Source: an uncultured beta proteobacterium (GTDB lineage Bacteria > Pseudomonadota > Gammaproteobacteria > Burkholderiales > SG8-41). From it: a stretch of DNA of 64,000 nt. The DNA lies in assembly GCA_903889565.1 (NCBI GenBank), contig CAISYC010000066.1, positions 1-64,000 on the forward strand. The letters run 5' to 3'. Below, piece by piece: positions 38,630 to 49,955 of the stretch (its first letter is position 1; every line of letters begins with the position of its first letter). The position numbers and the translations under genes are program-made. The notes below the pieces were generated by a model, which worked only from the letters and a program-made list of their open reading frames with translations, had not been told where the DNA came from and made no database searches.

Positions 38630-38658
38630 TGTTGCGTCTGCCGCCGGCGCCTATACTG
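38629..38658 (+). promoter_or_regulatory. Candidate copA promoter
   Basis: TTGTTG at 38629 and TATACT at 38653 with an 18-base spacer, ending 20 bases before the copA start codon. The CsoR-like palindrome covers the bases just upstream of and touching the -35. Confidence 0.5.
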
Positions 38659-38678
38659 AGCGCTGAAGGATCACCGCC

Positions 38679-40859
<2,181 letters not shown>

Positions 40860-40882
40860 TTCAAATAACGAAAGGAGAACAC

Positions 40883-41089
40883 ATGGATACACTCGTGGTG
40901 AAAGTTGGCGGCATGACTTGCGGCGGCTGCGTCGCCAGCGTGCGCAAGGTGGTGACCGCTGTCGAGGGGGTGGCCAGCGTTGATGTTTCGCTGACCGATG
41001 CGCGGGCGACAGTCGCCTACGATGCGGCGCGCACCCGGCCGGCGGCGATAAAATCAGCGATCAGGGATGCCGGCTTTGACGCCGACTAA
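40883..41089 (+). CDS. copZ: Copper chaperone, HMA domain
   Basis: A 68-residue single heavy-metal-associated domain with the Cu(I)-binding motif [12 protein letters not shown] and the usual beta-alpha-beta pattern ending DAGFDAD. It should carry Cu(I) to CopA. The ribosome site AAAGGAG precedes ATG 40883. It overlaps the csoR-like gene by 23 bases, so the three genes form one operon. Confidence 0.93.
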   Translation: MDTLVVKVGGMTCGGCVASVRKVVTAVEGVASVDVSLTDARATVAYDAARTRPAAIKSAIRDAGFDAD

Positions 41090-41390
41090 AAGGCCGGCCG
41101 GCAAGCGCGCGCAAAAAAAGCCGGTGGCGCAACCGCACCGTCAAATTCTGTTGCGGCGCCTCACCCGCGTCGAAGGCCAGGTGCGCGGCATCGCGCGCAT
41201 GATCGAACAGCAGCGTTACTGCGTTGATGTGCTGACCCAGGTGGCCGCGGTGCACGCGGCGCTCGACGCGGTGGCCATGCAGTTGCTCGAAGACCACACG
41301 CGCGGCTGCGTGCAGTCGGCGGTCCGGGCGGGGCGCGGCGAACAGTCGATTGCGGAACTGATGGCGGTCGTGCGCAAACTCGCGCGCTAG
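41067..41390 (+). CDS. csoR: CsoR/RcnR-family metal-sensing repressor
   Basis: A 107-residue helical repressor. After a basic N-terminal tail comes [32 protein letters not shown]. The Cu(I) ligand pattern is present: Cys in RYCVDV, then His and Cys in EDHTRGCV. It has no classical HTH; apo-protein binds G-tract palindromes and releases them with Cu(I). The perfect palindrome at 38609 in front of copA is its likely operator. It ends the copA-copZ-csoR operon. Confidence 0.9.
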   Translation: MPALTPTKRPAGKRAQKKPVAQPHRQILLRRLTRVEGQVRGIARMIEQQRYCVDVLTQVAAVHAALDAVAMQLLEDHTRGCVQSAVRAGRGEQSIAELMAVVRKLAR

Positions 41391-41430
41391 TTGATTTCGA
41401 CCGCCGAAATGCCGTGCGGTCGGCGAGCGA

Positions 41431-42222
41431 CTACCAGTTCCAGAGCTGCCACCACGGTTTGCTGGTGCCGGCATTGCCGGCGAGATACTTGCTCTTCGGG
41501 AAGTTGGTCTTCAACACACGCTCGGCGTCGTCACGCAAGTCGTTCATGCCGAGCTTGTCATAGGCCTGCACCAGGATCAAGAGCCCCTCCTCGTTCGCCG
41601 TCGCCTGCGGATAGGTCTTGAGCGCGTATTGCGCGCGGTTGGCCGCTGCAATATAGGCGCCTCGCCGCATATACCAGCGTGCAACGTGAATTTCGTTCGA
41701 AGCCAGCGTATTGACCAGATAGTTCAGGCGCAGAATCGAATCCGGCGCATATTTGCTGTCGGGAAACCGCGTGACCAGATCCTTGAACGCATTGAACGCA
41801 TCGCGCGCCGCTTTCGGGTCGCGTTCGCTCATGTCCTGACCGGTGTAGGAACCGAGCAGGCCGAGGTCGTCGTTGAAATTGGCCAGCCCGCGCAGGTAGT
41901 AGGCGTAATCGACGTTCGGATGGTTCGGGTGCAGCTTGATGAAACGCTCGGCCGCCGTCAGCGCAGAAGCAATCTCCTTGTCCTTGTAATTGGCGTAGGC
42001 GATCTCGAGCTGCGCCTGCTGCGAAAAGCGCCCGTAGGGATAACGCGCCTCGAGCTTTTCGTAAAGCTTGACCGCAGCTTCGTAGCTGCCCTCATCGAGC
42101 TTTTCCTTGGCCGCCGAATAAATTCGCTGCGCCGACCAGTTCTTGGTCTCGTCGATCTGGTCCGGCAACAGCCCGCAACCGGCGACGCACAGCGCGAGAA
42201 TTAAAGCTAAACTTGAACGCAT
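41431..42222 (-). CDS. bamD: Outer-membrane assembly lipoprotein BamD
   Basis: A 263-residue lipoprotein starting at ATG 42222 (MRSSLALILALCVAGCGLLPD), with the lipobox CVAGC. Five tetratricopeptide-like repeats follow: AAKEKLDEGSYEAAVKLYEKLEARYPYGRFSQQ, then AAERFIKLHPNHPNVDYAYYLRG and so on. Anchored at the periplasmic face of the outer membrane, it works with BamA to insert beta-barrel proteins. It is divergent from rluD with only two bases between start codons, an arrangement conserved in betaproteobacteria. Confidence 0.96.
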   Translation of the reverse strand: MRSSLALILALCVAGCGLLPDQIDETKNWSAQRIYSAAKEKLDEGSYEAAVKLYEKLEARYPYGRFSQQAQLEIAYANYKDKEIASALTAAERFIKLHPNHPNVDYAYYLRGLANFNDDLGLLGSYTGQDMSERDPKAARDAFNAFKDLVTRFPDSKYAPDSILRLNYLVNTLASNEIHVARWYMRRGAYIAAANRAQYALKTYPQATANEEGLLILVQAYDKLGMNDLRDDAERVLKTNFPKSKYLAGNAGTSKPWWQLWNW

Positions 42223-42224
42223 AG

Positions 42225-43208
42225 ATGACCCTAGCCGCGAAACCATCAAATTATAACGCAGCGCCCGCCGAGCCGGCACCGATCCGTCTGACCCTGCCGC
42301 CGGACAGCGGCGGCCTCCGGTTGGACCAGGCGCTGGCCAATTTGTTGCCGGAATATTCGCGCAGCCGCATCACGCAATGGATCCGCAGCGGCCGGGTGGC
42401 AGTCGATGGCGCCGGCGCGGAACCGAAATTGCGCGTCAATGGCGGTGAAAAAGTAGCGATCGCCCCTGCCGCCGAAGCGGCCACTCTGGCCGCCACTGCC
42501 GAATCGATCGCGCTCGCTATCCTGCACGAAGACGACGCTATCCTGGTGCTGAACAAACCGGCCGGCCTCGTCGTCCATCCCGGCAGCGGCAACTGGCATG
42601 GCACGATGCTCAACGCGCTGCTGGCGCACGCGCCGGCGCTGGCGGCGATCCCGCGCGCCGGCATTGTGCACCGTCTCGACAAGGAGACCAGCGGCCTGCT
42701 GGTGGTCGGCAAAACCTTGCAGGCGCAAACCAGCCTCGTGCGCCAGTTGCAGGCACGCACGGTCAAACGCGAATATCTGGCGCTGGCGCACGGCGCAATC
42801 GCGCGCGCCGGCAAGATCGACGCGCCGGTCGGCCGCCATCCGACACAGCGCACGCGCATGGCGGTGGTCGAACGCGGCAAACCGGCGGTGACCCATTTCG
42901 AAGTGCGCGAAGCCTTCGGCCGCCATGCAACCCTGCTGCGCTGCCGGCTGGAAACCGGCCGCACCCACCAGATCCGCGTGCATCTGCTATCGCTCGGCCA
43001 CCCGCTGGTCGGCGACCCGGTCTACGGCAAGGCGCGGCGTTCGGCGATCGATTCGATCAACGCGTTCAAGCGCCAGGCTCTGCACGCGGAACGACTCGCG
43101 CTCCAGCACCCGGATAGCGGCGAAACCATGGCGTGGCAGGCGCCATTACCGGAGGATTTCGCGCAATTGCTGGACGCATTGCGCGCCGACCCGCGGGTCG
43201 CCGAATGA
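42225..43208 (+). CDS. rluD: 23S rRNA pseudouridine synthase RluD
   Basis: A 327-residue RluA-family enzyme. An N-terminal S4 domain (about 27-80, LRLDQALANLLPEYSRSRITQW) is followed by the catalytic domain with IVHRLDKETSGLLVV holding the nucleophilic Asp, and RLETGRTHQIRVHL. It makes pseudouridines in helix 69 of 23S rRNA. The ATG at 42225 leaves a 25-residue leader; no Shine-Dalgarno site is obvious and the start is within two bases of bamD, so the true start may be slightly downstream. pgeF follows in ATGA overlap. Confidence 0.95.
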   Translation: MTLAAKPSNYNAAPAEPAPIRLTLPPDSGGLRLDQALANLLPEYSRSRITQWIRSGRVAVDGAGAEPKLRVNGGEKVAIAPAAEAATLAATAESIALAILHEDDAILVLNKPAGLVVHPGSGNWHGTMLNALLAHAPALAAIPRAGIVHRLDKETSGLLVVGKTLQAQTSLVRQLQARTVKREYLALAHGAIARAGKIDAPVGRHPTQRTRMAVVERGKPAVTHFEVREAFGRHATLLRCRLETGRTHQIRVHLLSLGHPLVGDPVYGKARRSAIDSINAFKRQALHAERLALQHPDSGETMAWQAPLPEDFAQLLDALRADPRVAE

Positions 43209-43945
43209 ATGCCCCCCACGACTGGATAGCTCCCGACTGGCCGGCGCCACCCTCAATCAGAGCGATCATCACCACCCGCAACGGCGGCGTCAGCCGCGGT
43301 GCCTATGCCAGCTTCAATCTCGGTTTGCGCTGCGACGATGATCCGGCCGCCGTCGCGGCCAACCGCGCGCGGTTGCAGCAACATCTGCCGCAACCGCCGA
43401 AATGGTTGCACCAGATCCACGGCGCGACGGTAGCCGACGCCGATACGCTCGGCAACGAAACCGACGCCGATGCGAGCGTCGCGCGCAATGCGGGGACAGT
43501 CTGCGCAGTGATGGTGGCCGACTGCATGCCGGTGCTGTTGTGCGATGACGCCGGCAGCGTCGTCGCCGCGGCGCATGCGGGCTGGCGCGGCCTCAGTTCC
43601 GGCGTGCTCGAAAATACGGTGAAAAAAATGAACGTCAGTCCGGCGCGCCTGCTGGCCTATCTCGGCCCGGCGATCGGTCCTGCCGCGTTCGAAGTCGGCG
43701 CCGACGTGCGCGATGCGTTTATCGGCCATGACGCGCGCACGGCCGGCGCCTTCGTGGCGCATCGCGAAGGCAAATGGCTGGCCGATCTGTTCATGCTGGG
43801 GCGACAGCGCCTCGCCGCCTGCGGCGTGACGCGCGTTTACGGCGGCGGCGCCTGCACTTTCGGCGATGCGCAGCGCTTCTACTCGTACCGTCGCGACCGC
43901 ATCACCGGGCGCATGGCGGCGCTGATCTGGCGTACGGTGAAATAA
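43205..43945 (+). CDS. pgeF: Peptidoglycan editing factor PgeF (YfiH/YlmD)
   Basis: A 246-residue protein of the Cu-oxidase_4 / YfiH family. Motifs: TTRNGGVSRGAYASFNLG, KWLHQIHGATVADAD, VMVADCMPVLLCD, AAHAGWRGLSSGV and YSYRRDRITGRMAALIW. The conserved His and Cys residues are the metal or active site. It removes mis-incorporated residues from peptidoglycan precursors; older names are laccase-like polyphenol oxidase. The ATG overlaps the rluD stop, a conserved pairing. Confidence 0.93.
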   Translation: MNAPHDWIAPDWPAPPSIRAIITTRNGGVSRGAYASFNLGLRCDDDPAAVAANRARLQQHLPQPPKWLHQIHGATVADADTLGNETDADASVARNAGTVCAVMVADCMPVLLCDDAGSVVAAAHAGWRGLSSGVLENTVKKMNVSPARLLAYLGPAIGPAAFEVGADVRDAFIGHDARTAGAFVAHREGKWLADLFMLGRQRLAACGVTRVYGGGACTFGDAQRFYSYRRDRITGRMAALIWRTVK

Positions 43946-44001
43946 CCCGCCGCAGGACCGGCGTCATTTATAATCCGCTCCTTTTCGCCTGGAAATTTCG
44001 C

Positions 44002-44769
44002 ATGTCGGTGCTGCAGTGGATCGTCCTCGCCAGCGCGATCGGCGGCCTCTTGAGCGTCGTCATCGCCGCGCTGTTCGCATGGAATGCGCGGCCCTCTCAC
44101 ATCCCGGTGCTGATCAGCTTTGCCGTCGGCGCACTGCTGGCGGCGGTATTTCTGGAAATCCTGCCGCACGCCTTCAGCGCCGGCAACAACCCCCGCACCA
44201 TCGCCGCCACCATACTGTTCGGCATCCTGTTCTTCTTCGTGCTCGAAAAACTCGTGCTCTGGCGCCATTGCCACGAAGACCATTGCGACGCACACGATCC
44301 ACAGCTGCCGCAGCACGATCACGGCCGCAGCGGCATGATGATCATCATCGGCGACACGGTGCACAACTTCGTCGATGGCATTGTCATCGCCGCGGCCTTC
44401 GTCGCCGACGTGCAGGTCGGCGTGGTCACCGCGATTGCGATCGTCACCCACGAAATCCCCCAGGAGGTCGGCAACTTCCTGGTGCTGCTGCATTCCGGCT
44501 TCAGCCGCGGCCGCGCGCTCGCGCTCAATGCGATGTCCAGCCTCGCCATGCTGGCGGGCGGACTGCTCGCTTATTTCTCGCTGCAGCAAATGCAGCAGGT
44601 GATCCCCTTGCTGCTGGCCTTTGCCGCCGCCAGCATGATTTATGTCGCGGTCGCCGATCTTATCCCGGGCCTGCATCGCCGTCCCGAACCGGCGGCCGGC
44701 GCGCAACAGGTTTTATTGATTGCCGGCGGCGTCACCCTGGTCTGGGGTGTCGGCGAACTGCTGCACTGA
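44002..44769 (+). CDS. ZIP-family metal transporter
   Basis: A 255-residue membrane protein with about eight helices. A cytoplasmic loop at about 92-113 is His/Asp-rich (WRHCHEDHCDAHD). Helix 4 has the ZIP metal motif GDTVHNFVDGIVIA and helix 5 THEIPQEVGNF, conserved His/Asn/Asp/Glu residues that bind Zn or Fe in ZIP transporters. It likely takes divalent metal into the cytoplasm. A TATAAT box at 43969 suggests its own promoter. phaC follows 16 bases later. Confidence 0.93.
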   Translation: MSVLQWIVLASAIGGLLSVVIAALFAWNARPSHIPVLISFAVGALLAAVFLEILPHAFSAGNNPRTIAATILFGILFFFVLEKLVLWRHCHEDHCDAHDPQLPQHDHGRSGMMIIIGDTVHNFVDGIVIAAAFVADVQVGVVTAIAIVTHEIPQEVGNFLVLLHSGFSRGRALALNAMSSLAMLAGGLLAYFSLQQMQQVIPLLLAFAAASMIYVAVADLIPGLHRRPEPAAGAQQVLLIAGGVTLVWGVGELLH

Positions 44770-44785
44770 GCGCCGCGAATTCATC

Positions 44786-46525
44786 ATGACAGCCCCCGGC
44801 TCCACGCCCGACGACAAGCTGGCCAGCCTGCACGAAGCGGGCCGCCGCTTTGTCGAATCGATCATGGCTGCGTGGCCGGAACAATCGCGTGCAGACAGTG
44901 CGGCGATCACCACCGCGCTCACGACTGCCTTGTCGCAGGACCGCGCGCGCTGGGAAAGCATGCAGCAGCAGTATTACGCGCGCCATCTCGAATTGTGGCA
45001 ACGGCTTGCGCAGGGCGAGACTGCGCCGCCGGCCGACGACGGCGATCGCGACCGGCGCTTCAGCGCGCCGGAGTGGCGCGACCTGCCGTACTTCGATTAC
45101 CTGCGCCAGGCCTACCAGCTTAACGCGCGCTGGCTGAAGGACATGGCCGGCGCGTTGCCGCTGGAAGACCGGCTTAAAAAGCGGCTCGATTTTTTTACCC
45201 GCCAGATGATAGACGCGGCGGCGCCGGCCAATTTCGCCGCGACCAATCCAGAGGTAATCAAGCTTGCCGCCGCCACCAACGGCGAGAGCCTGCGCCGCGG
45301 TCTCGAGTTGCTGCGCGAAGACGTCGCCAAGAACCGCATCACCATGACCGACGAGGCCGCCTTCGAAATCGGCCGCAATATCGCGGTGACGCCCGGCGAC
45401 GTGGTATTCGAAAACGAGCTGATGCAGCTGATCCAGTACCGTCCGGCGACGGCCACGGTCAACGCGCTGCCGCTGGTGATGGTGCCGCCCTGCATCAACA
45501 AGTATTACATCCTCGATCTGCAGCCCGACAATTCGTTCGCGCGTTTCGCCGTCGCGAACGGCCACACGGTGTTCATGGTGTCGTGGCGCAACATGCCACC
45601 CGATCAGGGCCGCATCACCTGGGATCAATACCTCGAACTCGGCGTGATCAAGGCGCTCGATGTCGCGCGCGCGGTGTGCGGCGTCGATCAGGTCAATACG
45701 CTCGGCTTCTGCGTCGGCGGCACGCTGCTGGCGGCGGCGCTGGCGGTGCAGCACGCCCGCGGCGAACGGCCGGCCGCGAGCATGACGCTGCTCACCACCA
45801 TGCTCGATTTCAGCGACACCGGCGAACTGTCGGTATTCGTCGATGAGGATTACGTGCGCCAGCGCGAGCGCGCCTACGCCGAGGGCGGTGTCATGCGCGG
45901 ACAGGAACTTGCGCTGACCTTCGCCAGCCTGCGCGCCAACGATCTGATCTGGAATTACGTCGTCAACAGCTACCTCAAGGGCCGCAAACCCGAAGCCTTC
46001 GACCTCCTCTACTGGAACAGCGACAGCACCAATCTGCCCGGCGCGATGTACGCGTATTACGTGCGCAACACCTACCTCGAGAACAACCTGCGCGTGCCCG
46101 GGCGCCTGACCATGTGCGGCGTGCCCATCGATCTCGGCTGCGTCGATGTGCCGGCCTATCTGATGGCCTCGCGCGAGGACCACATCGTGCCCTGGCACAC
46201 GGCATGGCAAAACACCCGCCTTCTCGGCGGCGAACACTGCTTCGTGCTGGCCGCCAGCGGCCATATCGCCGGCGTAATCAATCCGGCCTCAAAGAACAAA
46301 CGCCATTTCTGGATCGGCGCCTCCGCTGCAGCGTCGGCCGATGCCTGGCTCGACGGCGCCGAGCGCCACCCCGGCAGCTGGTGGACGCACTGGATCGAAT
46401 GGCTGGGCGCGCGCTGCGACGTCAGCGTCGCTGCCCCCGCTGCAGGCGGCAGCGCCGCCTATCCGGTGATCGAAGCTGCGCCGGGTCGCTATGTGCGGCA
46501 GCGCTGCGACGGGCCAAACATGTAG
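44786..46525 (+). CDS. phaC: Class I polyhydroxyalkanoate synthase
   Basis: A 579-residue PHA synthase. The N-terminal region (about 70-220) matches the PhaC N domain, then an alpha/beta-hydrolase fold with the lipase-like box LGFCVGGTLLAAA (nucleophile Cys309). The catalytic Asp is expected in ASREDHIVPW and the His in AASGHIAGVINPASKNKR, all present. It polymerises (R)-3-hydroxyacyl-CoA into granules. Length and sequence point to class I. phaB follows 48 bases later, with a TAGAAT box at 46524; no phaA is in view. Confidence 0.96.
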   Translation: MTAPGSTPDDKLASLHEAGRRFVESIMAAWPEQSRADSAAITTALTTALSQDRARWESMQQQYYARHLELWQRLAQGETAPPADDGDRDRRFSAPEWRDLPYFDYLRQAYQLNARWLKDMAGALPLEDRLKKRLDFFTRQMIDAAAPANFAATNPEVIKLAAATNGESLRRGLELLREDVAKNRITMTDEAAFEIGRNIAVTPGDVVFENELMQLIQYRPATATVNALPLVMVPPCINKYYILDLQPDNSFARFAVANGHTVFMVSWRNMPPDQGRITWDQYLELGVIKALDVARAVCGVDQVNTLGFCVGGTLLAAALAVQHARGERPAASMTLLTTMLDFSDTGELSVFVDEDYVRQRERAYAEGGVMRGQELALTFASLRANDLIWNYVVNSYLKGRKPEAFDLLYWNSDSTNLPGAMYAYYVRNTYLENNLRVPGRLTMCGVPIDLGCVDVPAYLMASREDHIVPWHTAWQNTRLLGGEHCFVLAASGHIAGVINPASKNKRHFWIGASAAASADAWLDGAERHPGSWWTHWIEWLGARCDVSVAAPAAGGSAAYPVIEAAPGRYVRQRCDGPNM

Positions 46526-46572
46526 AATGTTGGAAACACTGTCATAAACCGGCACTTTGCGAGGAGAAAAAA

Positions 46573-47316
46573 ATGGGTCAACGCGTCGCGGTTGTCACCG
46601 GCGGCATGGGCGGTCTCGGTGAGGCCATCTGCATCAAACTGTCCGGCATGAATTACAAGGTAGTGGCAACCTATTCGCCCGGTAACACCAAACACGGCGA
46701 GTGGCTGGCGGAGATGAAAAAGCTCGGCCACGCCTTCCACGCCGTGCAGGTCGATGTCGCCGATTTCGATTCCTGCGCCACCGCCGTCAAACAAATCGAG
46801 ACCGAGGTCGGGCCGATCGACGTGCTGGTCAACAACGCCGGCATCACGCGCGACAAAACCTTCGTCAAGATGGGCAAGACCGACTGGGATGCGGTGCTTG
46901 GCACCAATCTCGACAGCGTCTTCAACATGACCAAGGCAGTCATTGACGACATGATCGGCCGCGGCTGGGGCCGGGTCATCAACGTGTCGTCGGTCAATGG
47001 TCAGAAAGGCGCCTTCGGCCAGGCCAATTATTCGGCGGCCAAGGCCGGCATGCACGGCTTCACCAAGGCGCTGGCGCTGGAAACCGCGCGCAAAGGCGTC
47101 ACCGTCAATACGATTTCACCCGGCTATATCGGCACCAAAATGGTCATGGCCATTCCGAAGGAAGTGCTCGATTCGAAAATCATCCCGCAGATTCCGGTCG
47201 GTCGCCTCGGCAAACCGGAGGAAGTCGCGGGCCTGGTCGCCTACCTTTGCTCCGAAGAGGCGGCCTTCGTGACGGGCGCCAATATCGCGATCAACGGCGG
47301 TCAGCACATGCAATAA
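46573..47316 (+). CDS. phaB: Acetoacetyl-CoA reductase PhaB
   Basis: A 247-residue SDR: NADP(H) motif TGGMGGLGEAI, NNAGIT, Ser in NVSSVNGQKGAFGQ and the YSAAKAG Tyr-Lys pair. ISPGYIGTKMV follows. It reduces acetoacetyl-CoA to (R)-3-hydroxybutyryl-CoA, the PHB monomer used by PhaC. A strong GAGGAG site precedes ATG 46573. The nearest thiolase gene (phaA) must lie elsewhere; acetoacetyl-CoA could also come from the ligase at 35991. Confidence 0.95.
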   Translation: MGQRVAVVTGGMGGLGEAICIKLSGMNYKVVATYSPGNTKHGEWLAEMKKLGHAFHAVQVDVADFDSCATAVKQIETEVGPIDVLVNNAGITRDKTFVKMGKTDWDAVLGTNLDSVFNMTKAVIDDMIGRGWGRVINVSSVNGQKGAFGQANYSAAKAGMHGFTKALALETARKGVTVNTISPGYIGTKMVMAIPKEVLDSKIIPQIPVGRLGKPEEVAGLVAYLCSEEAAFVTGANIAINGGQHMQ

Positions 47317-47328
47317 CGCCGGCGCAAG

Positions 47329-47376
47329 CCCGTGGCAATGCAATAGTTGCCACGGGTTATCGCATTGCAGCATAAT
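47329..47376 (+). promoter_or_regulatory. Hairpin and promoter before phaR
   Basis: A perfect 10-base stem (47329-47338 with 47347-47356) with an 8-base loop overlaps a -35 TTGCCA at 47347. The -10 CATAAT at 47371 lies 18 bases on. The region is rich in TGC/GCA motifs, as are PhaR-bound sites in other bacteria, so autoregulation is possible. It could also act as a terminator for phaB. Confidence 0.45.
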
Positions 47377-47468
47377 CGGCACCAATTTGGACGGTTGCGC
47401 GCACCGAAACGATGCTGCGCACAACCGGGTGATTTCGAACTCCACCGCAACGCATGCCAGGGGCCGTT

Positions 47469-48104
47469 ATGAGTGAAGACGTCAGAGTCATCAAGAAATA
47501 TCCGAACCGCCGGCTCTACGACACGACAACCAGCAGCTATATCACGCTGGCAGACGTCAAGAAACTGGTGCTCGAAAACATCGCATTCAAAGTCGAGGAC
47601 GCGAAGACCCACGAAGACCTCACGCGCAGCATTCTGCTGCAAATCATCCTCGAGGAAGAAAGCGCGCAGGGCGCGCCGATGTTCTCGAGCGAAATGCTGA
47701 CCAACGTCATTCGCTTCTACGGCAACACCATGCAGGGCATGATGGGCAATTATCTGGACAAGAACATCCAGACCTTCATCGATATCCAGAAACGCCTGCA
47801 GGATCAGTCGCAGGCGATTTACGGCAACGCCGCGCAGCCGATGCCGAATGCCAACTCGTGGGCCGAATTCCTCAAGATGCAGGGCCCGGCGATGCAGGGC
47901 CTGATGGGCAACTATCTCGAACAGAGCGCCAACGCCTTCATCGAAATGCAGCGGCAGATGCAAAACCAGACGCGCAATCTGTTCGGCAACTTCCCCTTCC
48001 CCAATTTTGCCGCGGCCGGCAATCCGTTCGCGCCCGCGAGCGGTACGCCGGCCGCCGCGCCAGACGCGGACGCGCCCAAGGATGACGGCAGCAAAAGCGG
48101 TTAA
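47469..48104 (+). CDS. phaR: PHA synthesis repressor PhaR
   Basis: A 211-residue protein starting at ATG 47469 ([19 protein letters not shown]), the hallmark PhaR DNA-binding N-domain; an ATG five codons earlier lacks conserved sequence. Two PHB_acc repeats follow, each with a [10 protein letters not shown] or [14 protein letters not shown] motif. The C-terminus is Phe/Asn- then Ala/Pro-rich. PhaR binds PHA granules and represses phasin and its own gene when granules are absent. rimO overlaps its end by 23 bases. Confidence 0.95.
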   Translation: MSEDVRVIKKYPNRRLYDTTTSSYITLADVKKLVLENIAFKVEDAKTHEDLTRSILLQIILEEESAQGAPMFSSEMLTNVIRFYGNTMQGMMGNYLDKNIQTFIDIQKRLQDQSQAIYGNAAQPMPNANSWAEFLKMQGPAMQGLMGNYLEQSANAFIEMQRQMQNQTRNLFGNFPFPNFAAAGNPFAPASGTPAAAPDADAPKDDGSKSG

Positions 48105-49446
48105 ACCTGCGCGCCCGGCGCGGCGCACAGCGGCACCCAAAGTCGGTTTCGTTTCACTCGGCTGCCCGAAAGCGCTGGTCGATTCCGAACGCATCCTCAC
48201 TGAATTGCGTGCCGAGGGTTACATCGTTGCCCCCTCCTACGCCGACGCCGATCTGGTGGTGGTCAACACCTGCGGCTTCATCGATGCCGCAGTCGAGGAG
48301 TCGCTCGACGCGATCGGCGAAGCGCTCGCCGAAAACGGCAAGGTCATCGTCACCGGCTGCCTCGGCGCGAAAGGCAGCGTGGTCAAGGACGCGCATCCGC
48401 GCGTACTCGCCGTCACCGGGCCGCACGCCACCGACGAAGTCATGCACGCGGTGCACAAGCATTTGCCGCAGCCGCACGATCCCTACACCGATCTGGTGCC
48501 GCCGCAGGGCATCCGCCTGACGCCGAAACATTACGCATATCTGAAAATCGCCGAGGGCTGCAACCATCGCTGCACCTTTTGCATCATTCCATCGATGCGC
48601 GGCGATCTGGTCAGCCGGCCGGTCGGCGAGGTCATGCAGGAAGCGGAGAATCTGGTGAAATCGGGCGTCAAAGAACTGCTGGTGATTTCGCAGGACACCA
48701 GCGCCTACGGCGTCGACGTCAAATACCGCACCGGCTTCTGGGGCGGCCGCCCGCTGAAAACACGCATGTTCGAACTCGCCGAAGCTCTTGGCGGACTCGG
48801 CACATGGGTGCGCCTGCATTACGTCTATCCCTATCCGCACGTCGATGATGTGATCGAGTTGATGGCCGCCGGCAAGGTTCTGCCCTACCTCGATGTGCCG
48901 TTCCAGCACGCCAGCCCGCGCGTGTTGAAAGCAATGAAACGGCCGGCCAACGCGGAAAACAATCTCGCCCGTATCCGCCACTGGCGCAGCGTCTGCCCGG
49001 AGTTGACCATCCGCAGCACCTTCATCGCCGGCTTCCCCGGCGAAACCGAAGCCGAGTTTGAAGAGTTGCTTTCGTTCCTCGAAGAGGCGCAACTCGACCG
49101 CGTCGGCTGCTTTACCTATTCGCCGGTGGAAGGCGCGGGCGCCAACGCACTGGCGGAACAAGTCGCCGAAGAGATCAAGGAAGAGCGCAAGGCCCGCTTC
49201 ATGGCGACCCAGGAAAAAATCAGCGCACAGCGGTTGCAGCAGAAGGTCGGCAAAACCATGACTGTGCTGGTCGATGCCGTGGACAAGCATGGCGCGATCG
49301 CGCGCAGCGCCGCCGACGCGCCGGAAATCGACGGCGTCGTGCAGATCAAACCCCATACTTCATTGAAGGCGGGCGAATTCGCGGTGGTCCGCATTACCGG
49401 CGCCGACGCGCACGACCTGCAAGGCGCCGTTACCAGCAAACGCTGA
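48082..49446 (+). CDS. rimO: Ribosomal protein S12 methylthiotransferase
   Basis: A 454-residue radical-SAM enzyme; ATG 48082 overlaps the phaR end, and a more upstream in-frame ATG is inside phaR. The UPF0004 domain has [27 protein letters not shown] and TGCLGAKG (first FeS cluster Cys). The radical-SAM motif is [15 protein letters not shown], and a C-terminal TRAM domain follows. It adds a methylthio group to Asp88 of S12. The N-terminal 15 residues are Ala/Pro/Lys-rich. Confidence 0.95.
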   Translation: MTAAKAVKPARPARRTAAPKVGFVSLGCPKALVDSERILTELRAEGYIVAPSYADADLVVVNTCGFIDAAVEESLDAIGEALAENGKVIVTGCLGAKGSVVKDAHPRVLAVTGPHATDEVMHAVHKHLPQPHDPYTDLVPPQGIRLTPKHYAYLKIAEGCNHRCTFCIIPSMRGDLVSRPVGEVMQEAENLVKSGVKELLVISQDTSAYGVDVKYRTGFWGGRPLKTRMFELAEALGGLGTWVRLHYVYPYPHVDDVIELMAAGKVLPYLDVPFQHASPRVLKAMKRPANAENNLARIRHWRSVCPELTIRSTFIAGFPGETEAEFEELLSFLEEAQLDRVGCFTYSPVEGAGANALAEQVAEEIKEERKARFMATQEKISAQRLQQKVGKTMTVLVDAVDKHGAIARSAADAPEIDGVVQIKPHTSLKAGEFAVVRITGADAHDLQGAVTSKR

Positions 49447-49448
49447 AG

Positions 49449-49955
49449 ATGTGGCAGAAGCTGAAGCGCTGGGCGCGTGCCCTCAAAAACGATGGCTTGA
49501 CGCTGTGGTTCTGCTGCAAGCATCCGGACATGCCGCTGCTGCCGAAGATTTTCGCGCTTTTGGTCGTGGGTTATTTTCTGAGTCCGATCGATCTCATTCC
49601 CGATTTCATCCCGGTGCTGGGTTATGTGGACGATCTGATCCTGCTGCCGGTCTGCGTCTATCTGATCCTGCGCATGGTGCCGCCGCCGGTACTCGCGGAC
49701 TGCAGGCAGCAGGCTGCCACGTGGATCGAGTCACGACAGCCCAAGCCGCGCAGCATCGTCGCCGCCATCGTCATCATGCTCCTGTGGCTGCTGTTCTTTG
49801 CCTGGCTGTGGCAACGCTACGGCGCGCAAGTGCTGCAGCACTTCGGCGCGGGTCAGGACGCGGCCGGCGCGGATCGCGCGAAAAATTCCAGCACGTCGTC
49901 GATTTTACGCGTGCCCTTCATCGACGGCAGGCTGCGCAAAATCCGTTTGCCGTAA
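49449..49955 (+). CDS. YkvA-like DUF1232 membrane protein
   Basis: A 168-residue protein with the DUF1232 core: KIFALLVVGYFLSPIDLIPDFIPVLGYVDDL, and a hydrophobic segment at about 100-120. The ATG lies 2 bases after the rimO stop. The family is of unknown function. The last 35 residues (after about 133) are not family-like and overlap the 3' end of the convergent helicase gene by about 100 bases, suggesting that the original stop codon was lost or the C-terminus has extended by readthrough. Confidence 0.8.
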   Translation: MWQKLKRWARALKNDGLTLWFCCKHPDMPLLPKIFALLVVGYFLSPIDLIPDFIPVLGYVDDLILLPVCVYLILRMVPPPVLADCRQQAATWIESRQPKPRSIVAAIVIMLLWLLFFAWLWQRYGAQVLQHFGAGQDAAGADRAKNSSTSSILRVPFIDGRLRKIRLP

